From the NCBI GenBank assembly GCA_944322345.1, contig CALUOO010000003.1, positions 124,001 through 188,000 of the forward strand: a DNA stretch of 64,000 bases. The letters run 5' to 3'. This document shows positions 42,074 through 50,860 of this stretch, in pieces. This DNA comes from an uncultured Bacteroides sp. Lineage in GTDB: Bacteria; Bacteroidota; Bacteroidia; Bacteroidales; Bacteroidaceae. Within the stretch, counting starts at the first letter, position 1. Every line of letters starts with the position of its first letter. The translations under genes and the position numbers were made by a program. Under the pieces are notes generated by a model. The model had not been told where the DNA came from. It saw only the letters and a list, made by a program, of their open reading frames with translations, and did no database searches.

Positions 42074-43531
42074 TCAGTCCACTACCATTTGGTGAATCAC
42101 TTCCCAGTTGTCGTTCACCTGCAGCTGGATTTCTTGCTTGGTGTTCAAGTCCTGCGGATTGTCCGGACCATCCGGATCCGGATCTTCCTTGTCACTTCCG
42201 TCGCCTTCGGCAGTCTTCTTGCCGATGCCGTACAGATGGTTGCGCAGGATGCTGTAGGCTTCCTGGCTTTCGGTTACAGAGTTGTCTGTACTCCACGAAC
42301 CGCTGCCGCTGGTTCCATTCCAGCTGGTCAGTGTGCCGCTGCTGATAACCTGATCGGTAGGCAGCTTCACCGTCCAGGTGCGGAGTGTCGTTCCACTTTC
42401 ATTTGTCAGCTCCAGCGTGAGCGTTTGAGTTCTCGTTTTCGCTTTGAATGGAATGAGGAATTCGCCGCCGAATACCGAGCCTTTTACCAGAGTAACATTA
42501 TTAAAACTGGACGGTTTCTTCCAGTTGACAGACCCTTTGTTTTCTGTCCAACTGCCACCGGCATCGGTATATCCGTACGTATCAATGATACCGTCGTTGT
42601 TGACATCGACTATATTGGTAAACCATTGGTCCAGGTCAATCTGGTAAAGCAGGGTCTCGGTGTTTTGTGTGTCGGTACCGTTCACCACGTTTTCCAGCAC
42701 GTTGCCGGTGCCGTTGCTGCCCAGCACCTTGCTGTAGAAACTGCCCAGCACCAGGGCCTGGTTTTCCTGCGATGCATAGACTTTCAGGTATTTGGCATCG
42801 CTGAAATAGGGCACGTTGTAGGCGTAGGTAAACATACCGGCCACCTGGCGGTGCAGCGTGATGCCCTGTCTGAAGTTGCCTTTCTCGTCTACCGTGATTT
42901 CGGCCGAGCCGGCAAAGAGTTCTTCGGCGTTGTCATCAGAGGTGTTCTTGATGGTGAAGTTTTCGCTGAAAGTTTTAACGGCTTCCGTATTGTCGTCAAC
43001 AGCCTTTTTTTGTTCGTTATCCCATTTCTGTCCGTTGCCCACCGTCTTGAGGTACTTGTTCAGGGCTGCATTGCTTGTTCCTGCGGTGTACTGCGAATCG
43101 TATGGCGAGCCGCTGTCCTTGCCGTGGTAACCGAAGGCATAGATCGTATACTTGGTACCTCCTACTGTTCCTGCCAGCTTGGCATTCGATCCACTGCCCA
43201 GCGTGAAGCGCACCTTGCGTCCGTGTCCTGCATCGTTGTATTCCTGGGAGTTGGTCATCCAGTCGGTAATTAGCGTGTCGGCCTTGATGTTTCCATCTTT
43301 GTCGCAGATGATGATTTTCACGTTTTCGATGGTCTGTTTGGCCTCGGACGAGAGCAGGGGGCGTCCTGCACGGGTGGTCAGTCCGCTGCCGGCGTTGGCC
43401 ACGGAGATTTCAATCACTTGGCTGGCCCCGGTGGTTTCCGGCAGGCCGCCGTTCAATGTTTCGTCGTTGCTGCAGGAGCCTAAGGCCAGAGCAGCCAATA
43501 CAGCTGTGCTGTACAATAAACGTTTTTGCAT
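42074..43531 (-). CDS. major fimbrillin, FimA/Mfa1 family
   Basis: A 485-residue lipoprotein precursor. Signal MQKRLLYSTAVLAALALGSC with Cys20. Family knowledge: type V pilins are exported as lipoproteins, cut after an Arg in the N-terminal region by an outer-membrane protease, and polymerise by strand exchange; here the stretch GSGLTTRAGRPLLSSEAK (residues ~49-66) offers Arg sites in the expected place. The body has KNTSDDNAEELFAGSAEITV, LHRQVAGMFTYAYNVPYFSD and the end LQVNDNWEVIHQMVVD, shared with the FimB gene end. DPDPDGPDNP near residues 452-461 is an acidic linker. It is the fourth gene of the operon, and probably its most abundant product. Confidence 0.85.
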   Translation of the reverse strand: MQKRLLYSTAVLAALALGSCSNDETLNGGLPETTGASQVIEISVANAGSGLTTRAGRPLLSSEAKQTIENVKIIICDKDGNIKADTLITDWMTNSQEYNDAGHGRKVRFTLGSGSNAKLAGTVGGTKYTIYAFGYHGKDSGSPYDSQYTAGTSNAALNKYLKTVGNGQKWDNEQKKAVDDNTEAVKTFSENFTIKNTSDDNAEELFAGSAEITVDEKGNFRQGITLHRQVAGMFTYAYNVPYFSDAKYLKVYASQENQALVLGSFYSKVLGSNGTGNVLENVVNGTDTQNTETLLYQIDLDQWFTNIVDVNNDGIIDTYGYTDAGGSWTENKGSVNWKKPSSFNNVTLVKGSVFGGEFLIPFKAKTRTQTLTLELTNESGTTLRTWTVKLPTDQVISSGTLTSWNGTSGSGSWSTDNSVTESQEAYSILRNHLYGIGKKTAEGDGSDKEDPDPDGPDNPQDLNTKQEIQLQVNDNWEVIHQMVVD

Positions 43532-43598
43532 AACTTCAAGATGTTTGGGGTTAATAATATAATGATTTTTACATGTTTATCTCCTTTCTTCAGTTTGT

Positions 43599-44522
43599 CT
43601 ATTCCACCTCCATCTGGTGTATCTCCTCCCATTCGTCGTTCACCCGCACGTAGATGCTGAAGTCGTTGGCAGCGGCGTTGTACACATACTTCAGGATGGT
43701 CAGTTCGTTGCGTCCCAGGGTGATGTTCACGTCGGCCGGTTCCAGCAGGGTGTGTACGGCACGTGCGTCCTGCCGGGCGGTGGCGGCGCTGCTGTCCAGG
43801 AAGCGTACCGCCAGCGTAGAGCCTTCGAACGTGGGCGACGGACACATCAGCGTCTGTGTCTGGATCTCGTTGTGTACCTGCCAGGCCAGTTCGGTATGGA
43901 TGTCCGTCAGCTTGTCGTAGCTGAAGGCGGCGTTCACCCATCCGTAGACGTTCGATATGTCCTTTGTGGAGAAGTCGATGTTGTCTGGGATGCCTTCCGC
44001 ACGGATCAGCAGGTTACCCTTGGTGCGTTCCAGTTGCAGCGTGTGGTGCTCGCTGCCGTAACGGTAGTCCACGGTGGCGCTGGCCAGGTAGATGTCGTTG
44101 GCCGCCGCGCCCACGGCTTCCATTTCGGCTGCGGTGGCATCCTCGCCCAGAGGCTCGTCACTCTGCATGTTGCCCCACACCGTGGCGGTGTAGGTGCCAT
44201 AGGGCAGCGAGGCGGGCAGGGTGATGGTCTGCACCGTCAGGTCGTTGTCCACGGCCGTGTTCAGCTGGCGGGCCACTACCTGTCCGGCTTCGTCGGTCAC
44301 CACGTAGTACAGCGTACCCACGTAGTCGCGGAAGGGCAGGTTGTCGGCCTTGCGTTCCATCAGTCCCAGCTTGGCGGCATCGTCTATGTTGAAGTAATTC
44401 TTGTCCTTCACGGTGACGGTCAGTTCCAGCGGCGGACAGTCGGGGATGTGGTCGCGGATGCAGCCTCCCAGCAGCAGGGCCGCCGCGGGCAGCAGCAGCC
44501 AGTGTCGTGCGCAGCTCTTCAT
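43599..44522 (-). CDS. FimB/Mfa2 family fimbrial anchor lipoprotein
   Basis: A 307-residue protein. Lipoprotein signal with Cys21 (LLLPAAALLLGGCIRDHIPDC). The Pro-Leu-x-Leu-x-Val start PPLELTVTVKDKNYF and the ending DFSIYVRVNDEWEEIHQMEV are typical of the Mfa2/FimB family (PF08842). Family knowledge: it stays lipid-anchored in the outer membrane and caps the fimbrial shaft, controlling length and attachment. Its start overlaps the upstream gene by 4 bp, and the major fimbrillin gene follows after 67 bp. The last 16 residues resemble those of the fimbrillin, which fits strand exchange between them. Confidence 0.85.
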   Translation of the reverse strand: MKSCARHWLLLPAAALLLGGCIRDHIPDCPPLELTVTVKDKNYFNIDDAAKLGLMERKADNLPFRDYVGTLYYVVTDEAGQVVARQLNTAVDNDLTVQTITLPASLPYGTYTATVWGNMQSDEPLGEDATAAEMEAVGAAANDIYLASATVDYRYGSEHHTLQLERTKGNLLIRAEGIPDNIDFSTKDISNVYGWVNAAFSYDKLTDIHTELAWQVHNEIQTQTLMCPSPTFEGSTLAVRFLDSSAATARQDARAVHTLLEPADVNITLGRNELTILKYVYNAAANDFSIYVRVNDEWEEIHQMEVE

Positions 44523-46303
44523 CGGTCTTCCTCCTTCTTTTCGCTGGTCAGGCGGATGAAGCGCGGATCAGTCTGGTAGGGCACGAAGTCGGCTTCGGTG
44601 CGGGCACGCAGTCTGAAGCGTTCCTCCTCTACGGCGCGGGCCAGGTGGTCCATCAGGCTGTCGGCATGTTGCTGCCGGGCGTCGGTCAGGGCACGTACGT
44701 AGTGGGCCCGCGGGGTGGTGTCGTTGCATTGTTCCAGCATGCGGCGGGCTTCGTCGTTGCGTCCCACACTGAGGGCCACTACGGCCGCGTTCACGTCGTT
44801 GTAGGTGTGTAGCAGGCGGTAGGCCTCGTCCAGCTGTCGGCGGGCAGCTTTCAGCAGTCCCAAGTTGTAGCGCGCTTCGGGCAGGTCCACGTGGGTGTTG
44901 AGCAGTTCGATGGCCTTTTCATACTGGTTGCGGTATACGTAGATGGCTGCCCGGGTGTTGAGCATTTCGGGCGAGTATTCGTCCAGCGAACGCAGCACAG
45001 CTTCGGCCTCGTCGGGCTTGTTCTGTCGCAGCAGCAGTACGGCCAGGTTGTTGGCCGCCACCTGCGACTGCGGGAAGTAGTGCAGCAGGGTGCGGTACAC
45101 TTCCATCTTCTCCTCGGGGCTGGTCTTCAAGGTAGACACACGCAGCAGCTCCTCTTCGTTGAAGGCGTCGGGGCGCTTGCCATACATGTCCAGCAGTTCG
45201 GCATCGCTGGTAAAGTTGCGCACGGTGTAGGTATATTCGTATTCCACCTTGCGGTCCTTCTGCAGGTAGCGGGCGCGTATGTCGGGCCAGCAGGCCAGCC
45301 GGCGGATGCGGTATTCGGCCGGGTCGTCGTTCTCGCCGGGATATTTTTCCAGAATCTGTTGTACCAGCAGGGTGTCGGGATGGCGGTCGGCCCGCATGGC
45401 CTGCAGTACAGGCATCCAGCCTTCGGGGCGCGACCCGATGCTGAACGCTACCTGCTGTTCCAGGTCTATCTGCAGCTGTTGTTCCAGCCAGCGGCGTGCG
45501 GCCTGGGCACGGTTGCGCGACAGGGTAGTGTTGAAGGCATACGATCCGTCGGCCGATGCCATGCCGTAGATGCTCACCGTCTGGAGTGTGGCCAGGCTGT
45601 CGGTGGCGATGCGCTGCAGGGTTTCCAGCATGCGGTTCATCTCTTCGCGGTTGTTGCCCATATTCAGGTTGATGTCGTGGCGGTTGATGACAAACTGCAG
45701 CAGGGCTTCGCCCCGTCCCTTGATTACCTTGGGACGGATGACGTATTCCGGCTCCATCCAGTTGAGGTGCAGTTCCTCCTTGGGAGCGATGAGGGTGGGC
45801 AGGTTGCCTATGTAGGCCATGTCTACCGAGTCTACCAGGCTGCATTCGCCGCAGCCGTCGGCCGAGATGACGGCCGTGATGCGTCCGCCGCTGATGTCGG
45901 CAGGAACCGTTACCCGTTCCTGATAGGGAAAACTGTAGGACTTGCGGTGGCTTACGGCCTGTACCGAAGCCTGTAGTGAGTCCTTGTAGTCGTGGAGCTC
46001 TTGCCGGCGTTCCATTTTTTTGCGGTAGACAGGGGCGTCGAGTACCAGAGGAGCACATTCGGCCACGACCGTATCGGCACTCAGCAGCTGGGGTACCACC
46101 ACCAGACGGCTGCGTTTCGAAAAGGCATGGGCAGGTACCTCGACCGTCACGTCGACGGTGACGGAACTCGTGCTGTCAGGCACCAGTGTGGCCACCGGAC
46201 CGACCGTTATCTGCGGAGCCGTGCGTGCCGAGCGGCAGCCGGCCATGCCCAGCAGGCAGAGGGTCGGAAATACTGCATAGATAGGTAGATATCGGTATTT
46301 CAT
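44519..46303 (-). CDS. DUF3868 / OmpA-like and TPR protein of the fimbrial operon
   Basis: A 594-residue lipoprotein from ATG 46303, chosen because a signal (KYRYLPIYAVFPTLCLLGMA) with Cys23 follows; the frame is open further upstream but without a signal. The N-terminal third is a DUF3868-type beta-domain. An OmpA-like peptidoglycan-binding domain is at about residues 195-285, with ETLQRIATDSLATLQTVSIY and SRNRAQAARRWLEQQL. Tetratricopeptide-like repeats fill the C-terminal half (AANNLAVLLLRQNKPDEAEA, RYNLGLLKAARRQLDEAYRL). Known context: DUF3868 and DUF3575 genes head many Bacteroides fimbrial operons. I infer an assembly or anchoring scaffold in the outer membrane and periplasm. Confidence 0.8.
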   Translation of the reverse strand: MKYRYLPIYAVFPTLCLLGMAGCRSARTAPQITVGPVATLVPDSTSSVTVDVTVEVPAHAFSKRSRLVVVPQLLSADTVVAECAPLVLDAPVYRKKMERRQELHDYKDSLQASVQAVSHRKSYSFPYQERVTVPADISGGRITAVISADGCGECSLVDSVDMAYIGNLPTLIAPKEELHLNWMEPEYVIRPKVIKGRGEALLQFVINRHDINLNMGNNREEMNRMLETLQRIATDSLATLQTVSIYGMASADGSYAFNTTLSRNRAQAARRWLEQQLQIDLEQQVAFSIGSRPEGWMPVLQAMRADRHPDTLLVQQILEKYPGENDDPAEYRIRRLACWPDIRARYLQKDRKVEYEYTYTVRNFTSDAELLDMYGKRPDAFNEEELLRVSTLKTSPEEKMEVYRTLLHYFPQSQVAANNLAVLLLRQNKPDEAEAVLRSLDEYSPEMLNTRAAIYVYRNQYEKAIELLNTHVDLPEARYNLGLLKAARRQLDEAYRLLHTYNDVNAAVVALSVGRNDEARRMLEQCNDTTPRAHYVRALTDARQQHADSLMDHLARAVEEERFRLRARTEADFVPYQTDPRFIRLTSEKKEEDR

Positions 46304-46326
46304 ACGGGTTAGGGAGTTGGTTCTTG

Positions 46327-46869
46327 TTAAAACAGGTAGACGATGGACAAGGCTGCCTTGGTGGGGCCTATGTAGGTCTTGGTCTTGTCCTGATGGCATT
46401 TGCTGCACGGGATACGGGGGCTCTGCTTGTACCACAGGCGGGCGAAGCCAAGGCCGACGGCGGCCTCCAGGTTCCAGTGGGGCGAGAGTATCCAGTTGTA
46501 GCCGTAGGTGAGTCCCGCTCCGGCCAGCCAGCCGTCGTAGCGTTTCGACTTGAAGCCGCCGAAGAACTGCGCACCGTGGGCATGGATGCCTACGAAGTGG
46601 CCTTCGAACGTTTCGCATAACCAGTAGCGGTATTCGGGCTGTACCAGCCAGAAGCGCATCTTCCGGTCGTCGCTGAAGGTCCAGGGATTGTAGGCCAGCA
46701 ACACTTCGGCCGAAGTCTGTCGTCCCAGGCCCACTTCGAACGAGGCGTTGGGGGTGGTAGTGCCCCAGTAGAGGGCGTTGGTCTTCAATGCCACGTCGTG
46801 CTGAGCATAAGCCCCCACCTTTCCCCACAGTAGTATAACAACTAAAAGCCCTTTAAATAGTCTATTCAT
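46327..46869 (-). CDS. DUF3575 outer-membrane protein, first gene of the fimbrial operon
   Basis: A 180-residue protein. Signal peptide about residues 1-22 (up to GAYAQ). The rest alternates in beta-strands: VALKTNALYWGTTTPNASFE, YNPWTFSDDRKMRFWLVQPE, YRYWLCETFEGHFVGIHAHG and the C-terminal AALSIVYLF with a terminal Phe, so an eight-strand barrel in the outer membrane is likely (DUF3575). It starts the operon, 23 bp before the DUF3868 gene, and lies 186 bp downstream of an AraC-type gene on the same strand. Function unknown; in related loci it accompanies fimbriae. Confidence 0.8.
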   Translation of the reverse strand: MNRLFKGLLVVILLWGKVGAYAQHDVALKTNALYWGTTTPNASFEVGLGRQTSAEVLLAYNPWTFSDDRKMRFWLVQPEYRYWLCETFEGHFVGIHAHGAQFFGGFKSKRYDGWLAGAGLTYGYNWILSPHWNLEAAVGLGFARLWYKQSPRIPCSKCHQDKTKTYIGPTKAALSIVYLF

Positions 46870-46903
46870 ACGATCGTTTCTTATTCCATCATTTTTACGA
46901 ATG

Positions 46904-46911
46904 CAAAATTA
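46904..46911 (-). promoter_or_regulatory. -7 element of the fimbrial operon
   Basis: TAATTTTG on the minus strand fits TAnnTTTG, 35 bp upstream of the DUF3575 start. No clear -33 element, which would suit activator dependence. Confidence 0.45.
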
Positions 46912-47055
46912 TCATCAAAACGATATACGGATATTATAAAAACACGTCAGTATTTTACAAATCCGTGCCACGATGTTATTGTTCAACTATTTCACTATAA
47001 CGGACAATGAAACATTTATATTATGCAATATATATATATACCTTTATATTAATCC

Positions 47056-47907
47056 TCATTTCTTCCTATTTCTGAGTTCGTATGGTGTACTACCAAAATT
47101 CTTCTTACAGAATGTAGCTAAATAGGCAGTCGACGAAAAATTATATTTAATCGCCAGTTCCGCAAAAGAAAGATTTCCCATTACAATATCCCTTAACAAA
47201 TGTTCAGATTTACGAGCCAATAACCAGTTCTTAGCCGTTTCGTGAAACGTTTCTTTGAAACGACGATTAAATGTACTAAGGCTCATATTACTCAAAACAG
47301 CCAGTTGCTTCACATCTGACACTTCCATAAAATGATTCAACATAAAGTCTTTAAAGTCAATATCTCTTCCCAATACAGGATAGAAAAACAAAGCAAGCTG
47401 TTCCTTTGTGTAACCGGCACGAAGGTAAAGCAGTAGTTCGTCACGCTTTAAACAATGATAATGAACACACCCTAATCCGCTCTGCAACGCTTCTACCAAC
47501 ATAGTGGCAAAACTAACAATACGAGAATCAGCAGGCAAACTGTATAACTTGTTTCCAGCATCTACCGGGATATGATTCTCAAGTTGTTGTATAGAGTACC
47601 TGGAACAAAGCTTTAATTCTGTTGAAAAAGTACAAAGCAATAAAGTAGTATTCTCCTTTGTTGCCATATAATCAACAGGCAAATTCTTGGGCAACAAAAA
47701 CAACCGGTTCTTCTCGAGCGACAACGACCGATTAATACCGTATCTGATAGCAATGCCCCCACTTAAAAGTATCACTATAAACGAAGAATCGTGGTAACGA
47801 CGAATGCACTGTTTATCTTTCTCTAAATTATACACATGAAAGATACATTGTTCCTCAGACAAATAATTAAGACAAGACGTATGTTCAGATATGTAATGTA
47901 AAGACAT
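47056..47907 (-). CDS. AraC family transcriptional regulator, candidate regulator of the fimbrial operon
   Basis: A 283-residue protein. The N-terminal part (residues ~1-150) is a cupin-like sensor with IVILLSGGIAIRYGINRSLS. The C-terminal double HTH is at about residues 190-283, with VSDVKQLAVLSNMSLSTFNR in the first helix pair and ELAIKYNFSSTAYLATFCKK, FGSTPYELR in the second. It is the only intact regulator beside the fimbrial operon, same strand, 186 bp upstream of its first gene, so control of fimbriae is a reasonable guess but unproven. No ligand is suggested. Confidence 0.85.
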   Translation of the reverse strand: MSLHYISEHTSCLNYLSEEQCIFHVYNLEKDKQCIRRYHDSSFIVILLSGGIAIRYGINRSLSLEKNRLFLLPKNLPVDYMATKENTTLLLCTFSTELKLCSRYSIQQLENHIPVDAGNKLYSLPADSRIVSFATMLVEALQSGLGCVHYHCLKRDELLLYLRAGYTKEQLALFFYPVLGRDIDFKDFMLNHFMEVSDVKQLAVLSNMSLSTFNRRFKETFHETAKNWLLARKSEHLLRDIVMGNLSFAELAIKYNFSSTAYLATFCKKNFGSTPYELRNRKK

Positions 47908-48428
47908 AAATTTATTTTACATTTTAAAATATGAAATTATAATTAATTAGCAAAACATTGGCAATATATAAATATTTCTCAAAACAACAAAAAAATAGAA
48001 ATATTTTAGTATTTATTCCAGTGAAAAACAGCTCTGGCCGATAAGAAAAATATAACACACAATCACTTAAATAATATTCCTATTTCATATTATTAAGCAA
48101 AGGAAACTCAGCCAGAAAATCCGGACATTTTTACGGCAAACACCATAGAACAACAGAGAAGGAGATGGCTGAGTGAAAAATATACCTGCCATAAGACAAG
48201 AAACATGTGCCATGACAATACAAGCATCCCATGATATGGGAATATAAGATTCTTATAATATGTTTTATCTGGTTTCTCCGCAATAAAAATAAAATAGAAC
48301 ATGAATAATACCAGGGAAGGGAAGGCAAAGCATAAAACCACCTCCAGACATAATTACAGACAACCAGCATTCGAGAAAAGGAACATATGAAAATAGAAGA
48401 TATTAACGACTAATTCTATTTTTTCCTG
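47908..48428. other. A+T-rich divergent intergenic region
   Basis: Between the AraC gene and slyD. I see an AAATATTTCT / AGAAATATTT inverted pair (47970-47979 and 47997-48006), and on the minus strand near 48108-48341 an ORF of 77 codons with very hydrophobic content that I do not believe is a gene. No RNA gene recognised. Confidence 0.45.
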
Positions 48429-48436
48429 TATCTTTG
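48429..48436 (+). promoter_or_regulatory. -7 element of slyD
   Basis: TATCTTTG fits the consensus, 50 bp upstream of the ATG at 48487; a small CCCG...CGGG hairpin lies in the leader between them. Confidence 0.55.
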
Positions 48437-48486
48437 CTCGCCCGGACATATCGGGTGAAGATATTAACCTATTAAAAGACAGATTA

Positions 48487-49077
48487 ATGGAAACAGCAGA
48501 AAACAAGTACATTACCGTTGCCTACAAACTGTATACGATAGAAGACGGAAAAAAAGAACTGTTTGAAGAAGCAAAAGCAGAACATCCTTTCCAGTTTATC
48601 TCGGGAATGGGAACAACACTGGAAGACTTTGAAAACGAGATTGTCAAACTTAACAAAGGAGACAAATTCGATTTTACAATCCCTGCCGACAAAGCATATG
48701 GTGCCTATGATGAACAACACGTTTTCGATCTTTCCAAAAAGATTTTCGAAATAGACGGAAAGTTCGACGAAGAACATGTAAAAGCAGGAAATATGGTTCC
48801 ACTGATGACATCAGAAGGGCAACGCGTTAATGCGTTTGTTACAGAAGTAAAAGAAGATGCTATCACCGTCGACCTGAACCATCCACTTGCAGGCTGCGAC
48901 CTCATCTTCGAAGGTGAAGTGGTAGAAAGTCGTCCTGCCACCAACGAGGAAATTCAGGAACTGGTAAAAGCCATGACTGGAGAAGGAGGATGCGGCTGTG
49001 GATGTGGTGACTGCGGAGGCGGTTGTGGAGATCATAGCTGCGGAGACCACGGATGTGGAGACGGATGCTGCCACTAA
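48487..49077 (+). CDS. slyD: SlyD-type FKBP peptidyl-prolyl isomerase with metal-binding tail
   Basis: A 196-residue cytoplasmic protein. The FKBP domain (residues ~1-70 and 125-155) is split by the insert-in-flap domain, with YKLYTIEDGKKELFEEAKAE, the ligand segment FISGMGTTLEDFENEI, GDKFDFTIPADKAYGAYDEQ and HPLAGCDLIFEGEVVE. The tail from about residue 165 is Gly/Cys/His-rich (GCGCGCGDCGGGCGDH then SCGDHGCGDGCCH), with 11 or more Cys and three His, ideal for nickel, zinc or cobalt. Family knowledge: SlyD folds proteins and buffers nickel for hydrogenase. No hydrogenase gene is in this window. It has its own -7 element (48429-48436) and a terminator (49101-49153). Confidence 0.93.
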   Translation: METAENKYITVAYKLYTIEDGKKELFEEAKAEHPFQFISGMGTTLEDFENEIVKLNKGDKFDFTIPADKAYGAYDEQHVFDLSKKIFEIDGKFDEEHVKAGNMVPLMTSEGQRVNAFVTEVKEDAITVDLNHPLAGCDLIFEGEVVESRPATNEEIQELVKAMTGEGGCGCGCGDCGGGCGDHSCGDHGCGDGCCH

Positions 49078-49100
49078 TTAAATAGAACAAAGAGCTAATA

Positions 49101-49153
49101 AAAAAAGAATGAAGAATTTACCGTACGACATCGGATATTCTTCATTCTTTTTT
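49101..49153. terminator. bidirectional terminator between slyD and the desulfidase gene
   Basis: A perfect 17-bp stem (49101-49117 against 49137-49153), A-run on the left and T-run on the right, between convergent genes. Confidence 0.9.
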
Positions 49154-49169
49154 TTTATTCCCTATTCAA

Positions 49170-50450
49170 TTATTTACTTGTCATAATATCGAGTACCATC
49201 TTGTCGGTTTCATTCATTGCCTGCGAACCGATGCGGGTAAGATTACGGATGCTCTGATCGACATCCTCATCGATGATACCTTCAACAGAGGTCACATACC
49301 GATTTTCGATCGCCATCATAGCAGATAATACAGCAGTAGATACCCCAGTAGTTACCTTCAATGCACAACTCGGTTTCGCTCCATCACAAATCATTCCTGT
49401 AATATTGGCAATCATGTTCTGCACTGCAAAGGAGACTTGCTGATATGTTCCACCCATCAGCCACGTAATGCCACAGCTAGAACCAGTAGCTGCAACCACA
49501 CATCCACACAATGCAGACAATCGTCCCAAACTCTGCTTAATGTAAATTACAGTCAGGTGGCTAAGAACCAATGCACGAATCAGTTCTTCTTCTGTCTTTC
49601 CGTTCTCTTCGGCAAAAATCACTACCGGAAGAGTGGCAGAAATCCCCTGATTACCGCTACCGGAATTACTCATAACAGGAATCATCGCTCCTGCCATACG
49701 TGCGTCACAAGCACCCGAAGTATAAGAAAGAATATGTGAAAAGACACTGTCACCCATAATCTTATGTTCGTAGTTGCCCCTCAGCATCCTCCCTAACGAA
49801 TGCCCATAATTTCCTTTGAACGACTGTTCGGCAGCTGCTTTATTCAAACGGGCTGTGTCGAGAATAAAACGAATCTCGTCCAATGGAGCAGTCATCGCAA
49901 AATCATACACACGACGTAATGTCAGTGCTACGCTTTCCTCCTCTTCTTCTTCACTGGCCGGCTGGCGTTTGTCAAGCAAAACTTCTCCATCCTTAGCCAC
50001 ATAAACAAAATTAGTATGTCCACCGGAAATAATAGCCTCTGACCGATGATTGCCAGCATGGCAAATCACTTCAATATACAGCTTCTCTGCTATATTTTCC
50101 TTTAACGCTATAGATATGCGTTTCTCACTGATAAACTGTTTTCCTTGTTCAACTGCTTCAGGTGTACATTCTTTCAACACCTCCAGCTGGTAAGCCGATT
50201 TCCCGATCAAAGCTCCCAATGCCACAGCTATCGGCAGCCCTACCATATCCGTTCCCGGAATACCAACTCCCATCGCGTTCTTCAAGATATTAGCACTCAG
50301 CAGAATCTCTATTTTCTCTGGTTTCACCTCCAGTGTTTCTGCCGCTTTAGCAACACACAGTGCCACAGCAATAGGCTCTGTACAACCAATGGCGGGAACT
50401 ACCTCCCGTTTTATCAAATCAATGATTTGCTTTCTTTCCGATTCGGTCAT
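49170..50450 (-). CDS. L-cysteine desulfidase / serine dehydratase alpha family (CyuA/YhaM, UPF0597)
   Basis: A 426-residue protein. Family signature near the N-terminus: VPAIGCTEPIAVALCVAKAA (residues ~13-32; Cys in GCTEP is the catalytic/cluster Cys). Other hallmarks: NAMGVGIPGTDMVGLPIAVA, NSGSGNQGISATLPV (near residue 260-275), LCGCVVAATGSSCGITWL and MICDGAKPSCALKVTTG. Homologues in E. coli (CyuA) cleave L-cysteine to pyruvate, H2S and ammonia with a 4Fe-4S cluster. It stands alone, convergent with slyD; a terminator lies at 49101-49153. Serine dehydratase activity is an alternative. Confidence 0.88.
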   Translation of the reverse strand: MTESERKQIIDLIKREVVPAIGCTEPIAVALCVAKAAETLEVKPEKIEILLSANILKNAMGVGIPGTDMVGLPIAVALGALIGKSAYQLEVLKECTPEAVEQGKQFISEKRISIALKENIAEKLYIEVICHAGNHRSEAIISGGHTNFVYVAKDGEVLLDKRQPASEEEEEESVALTLRRVYDFAMTAPLDEIRFILDTARLNKAAAEQSFKGNYGHSLGRMLRGNYEHKIMGDSVFSHILSYTSGACDARMAGAMIPVMSNSGSGNQGISATLPVVIFAEENGKTEEELIRALVLSHLTVIYIKQSLGRLSALCGCVVAATGSSCGITWLMGGTYQQVSFAVQNMIANITGMICDGAKPSCALKVTTGVSTAVLSAMMAIENRYVTSVEGIIDEDVDQSIRNLTRIGSQAMNETDKMVLDIMTSK

Positions 50451-50801
50451 AATTATTCAGTTCTTTAGTTATTGAGTTTCTGAGTTATTGAGCTGGAACA
50501 AAGCAATAAACTTATTAACTCAAATATAATAATTTTATGGGTGCAAAAATAGGCATTTCTTTTCGAGAAGACATGTATATATAGAGAATAAAGTAACAAA
50601 AAGACAGAAAAAATCAATAGAAATAGCAAGTAACCATATCTAAAAGACAATAAGATATTCCGATTACAAACAATCTATGAACTAGATGAAATCTCATAAT
50701 CTATTGCAGAAAAAGATACGAAAAAACTAATATCCAAGTTTATTGACCAGATATTTGTACTTTTTGAACAGATAGCTTTATTTTTTACTGCCGCTAACAC
50801 T
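50451..50801. other. divergent intergenic region
   Basis: Between the desulfidase and GH2 genes. A+T-rich; a short direct repeat AGTTATTGAG occurs at the left end. No ORF or RNA that I can support. Confidence 0.4.
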
Positions 50802-50809
50802 TATTTTTG
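50802..50809 (+). promoter_or_regulatory. -7 element of the GH2 gene
   Basis: TATTTTTG fits TAnnTTTG, 51 bp upstream of the ATG at 50861. Confidence 0.45.
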
Positions 50810-50860
50810 TGAACAAAAAATTTTAATACACTATCATTAATAAAAACAAAAGAAACCATC

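Noticed and set aside
42065-43273. Plus-strand open frame opposite the major fimbrillin
   Set aside because: Shadow of the minus-strand gene, which has a clear lipoprotein signal and family motifs.
46870-47055. Invertible promoter upstream of the fimbrial operon
   Set aside because: Phase-variable promoters would need paired inverted repeats flanking the -7 element and usually a nearby invertase; I see neither.
48108-48341. 77-codon hydrophobic ORF on the minus strand between the AraC gene and slyD
   Set aside because: Hydrophobicity follows from A+T-rich DNA; no promoter or conserved motif is visible and another frame of similar length overlaps it.
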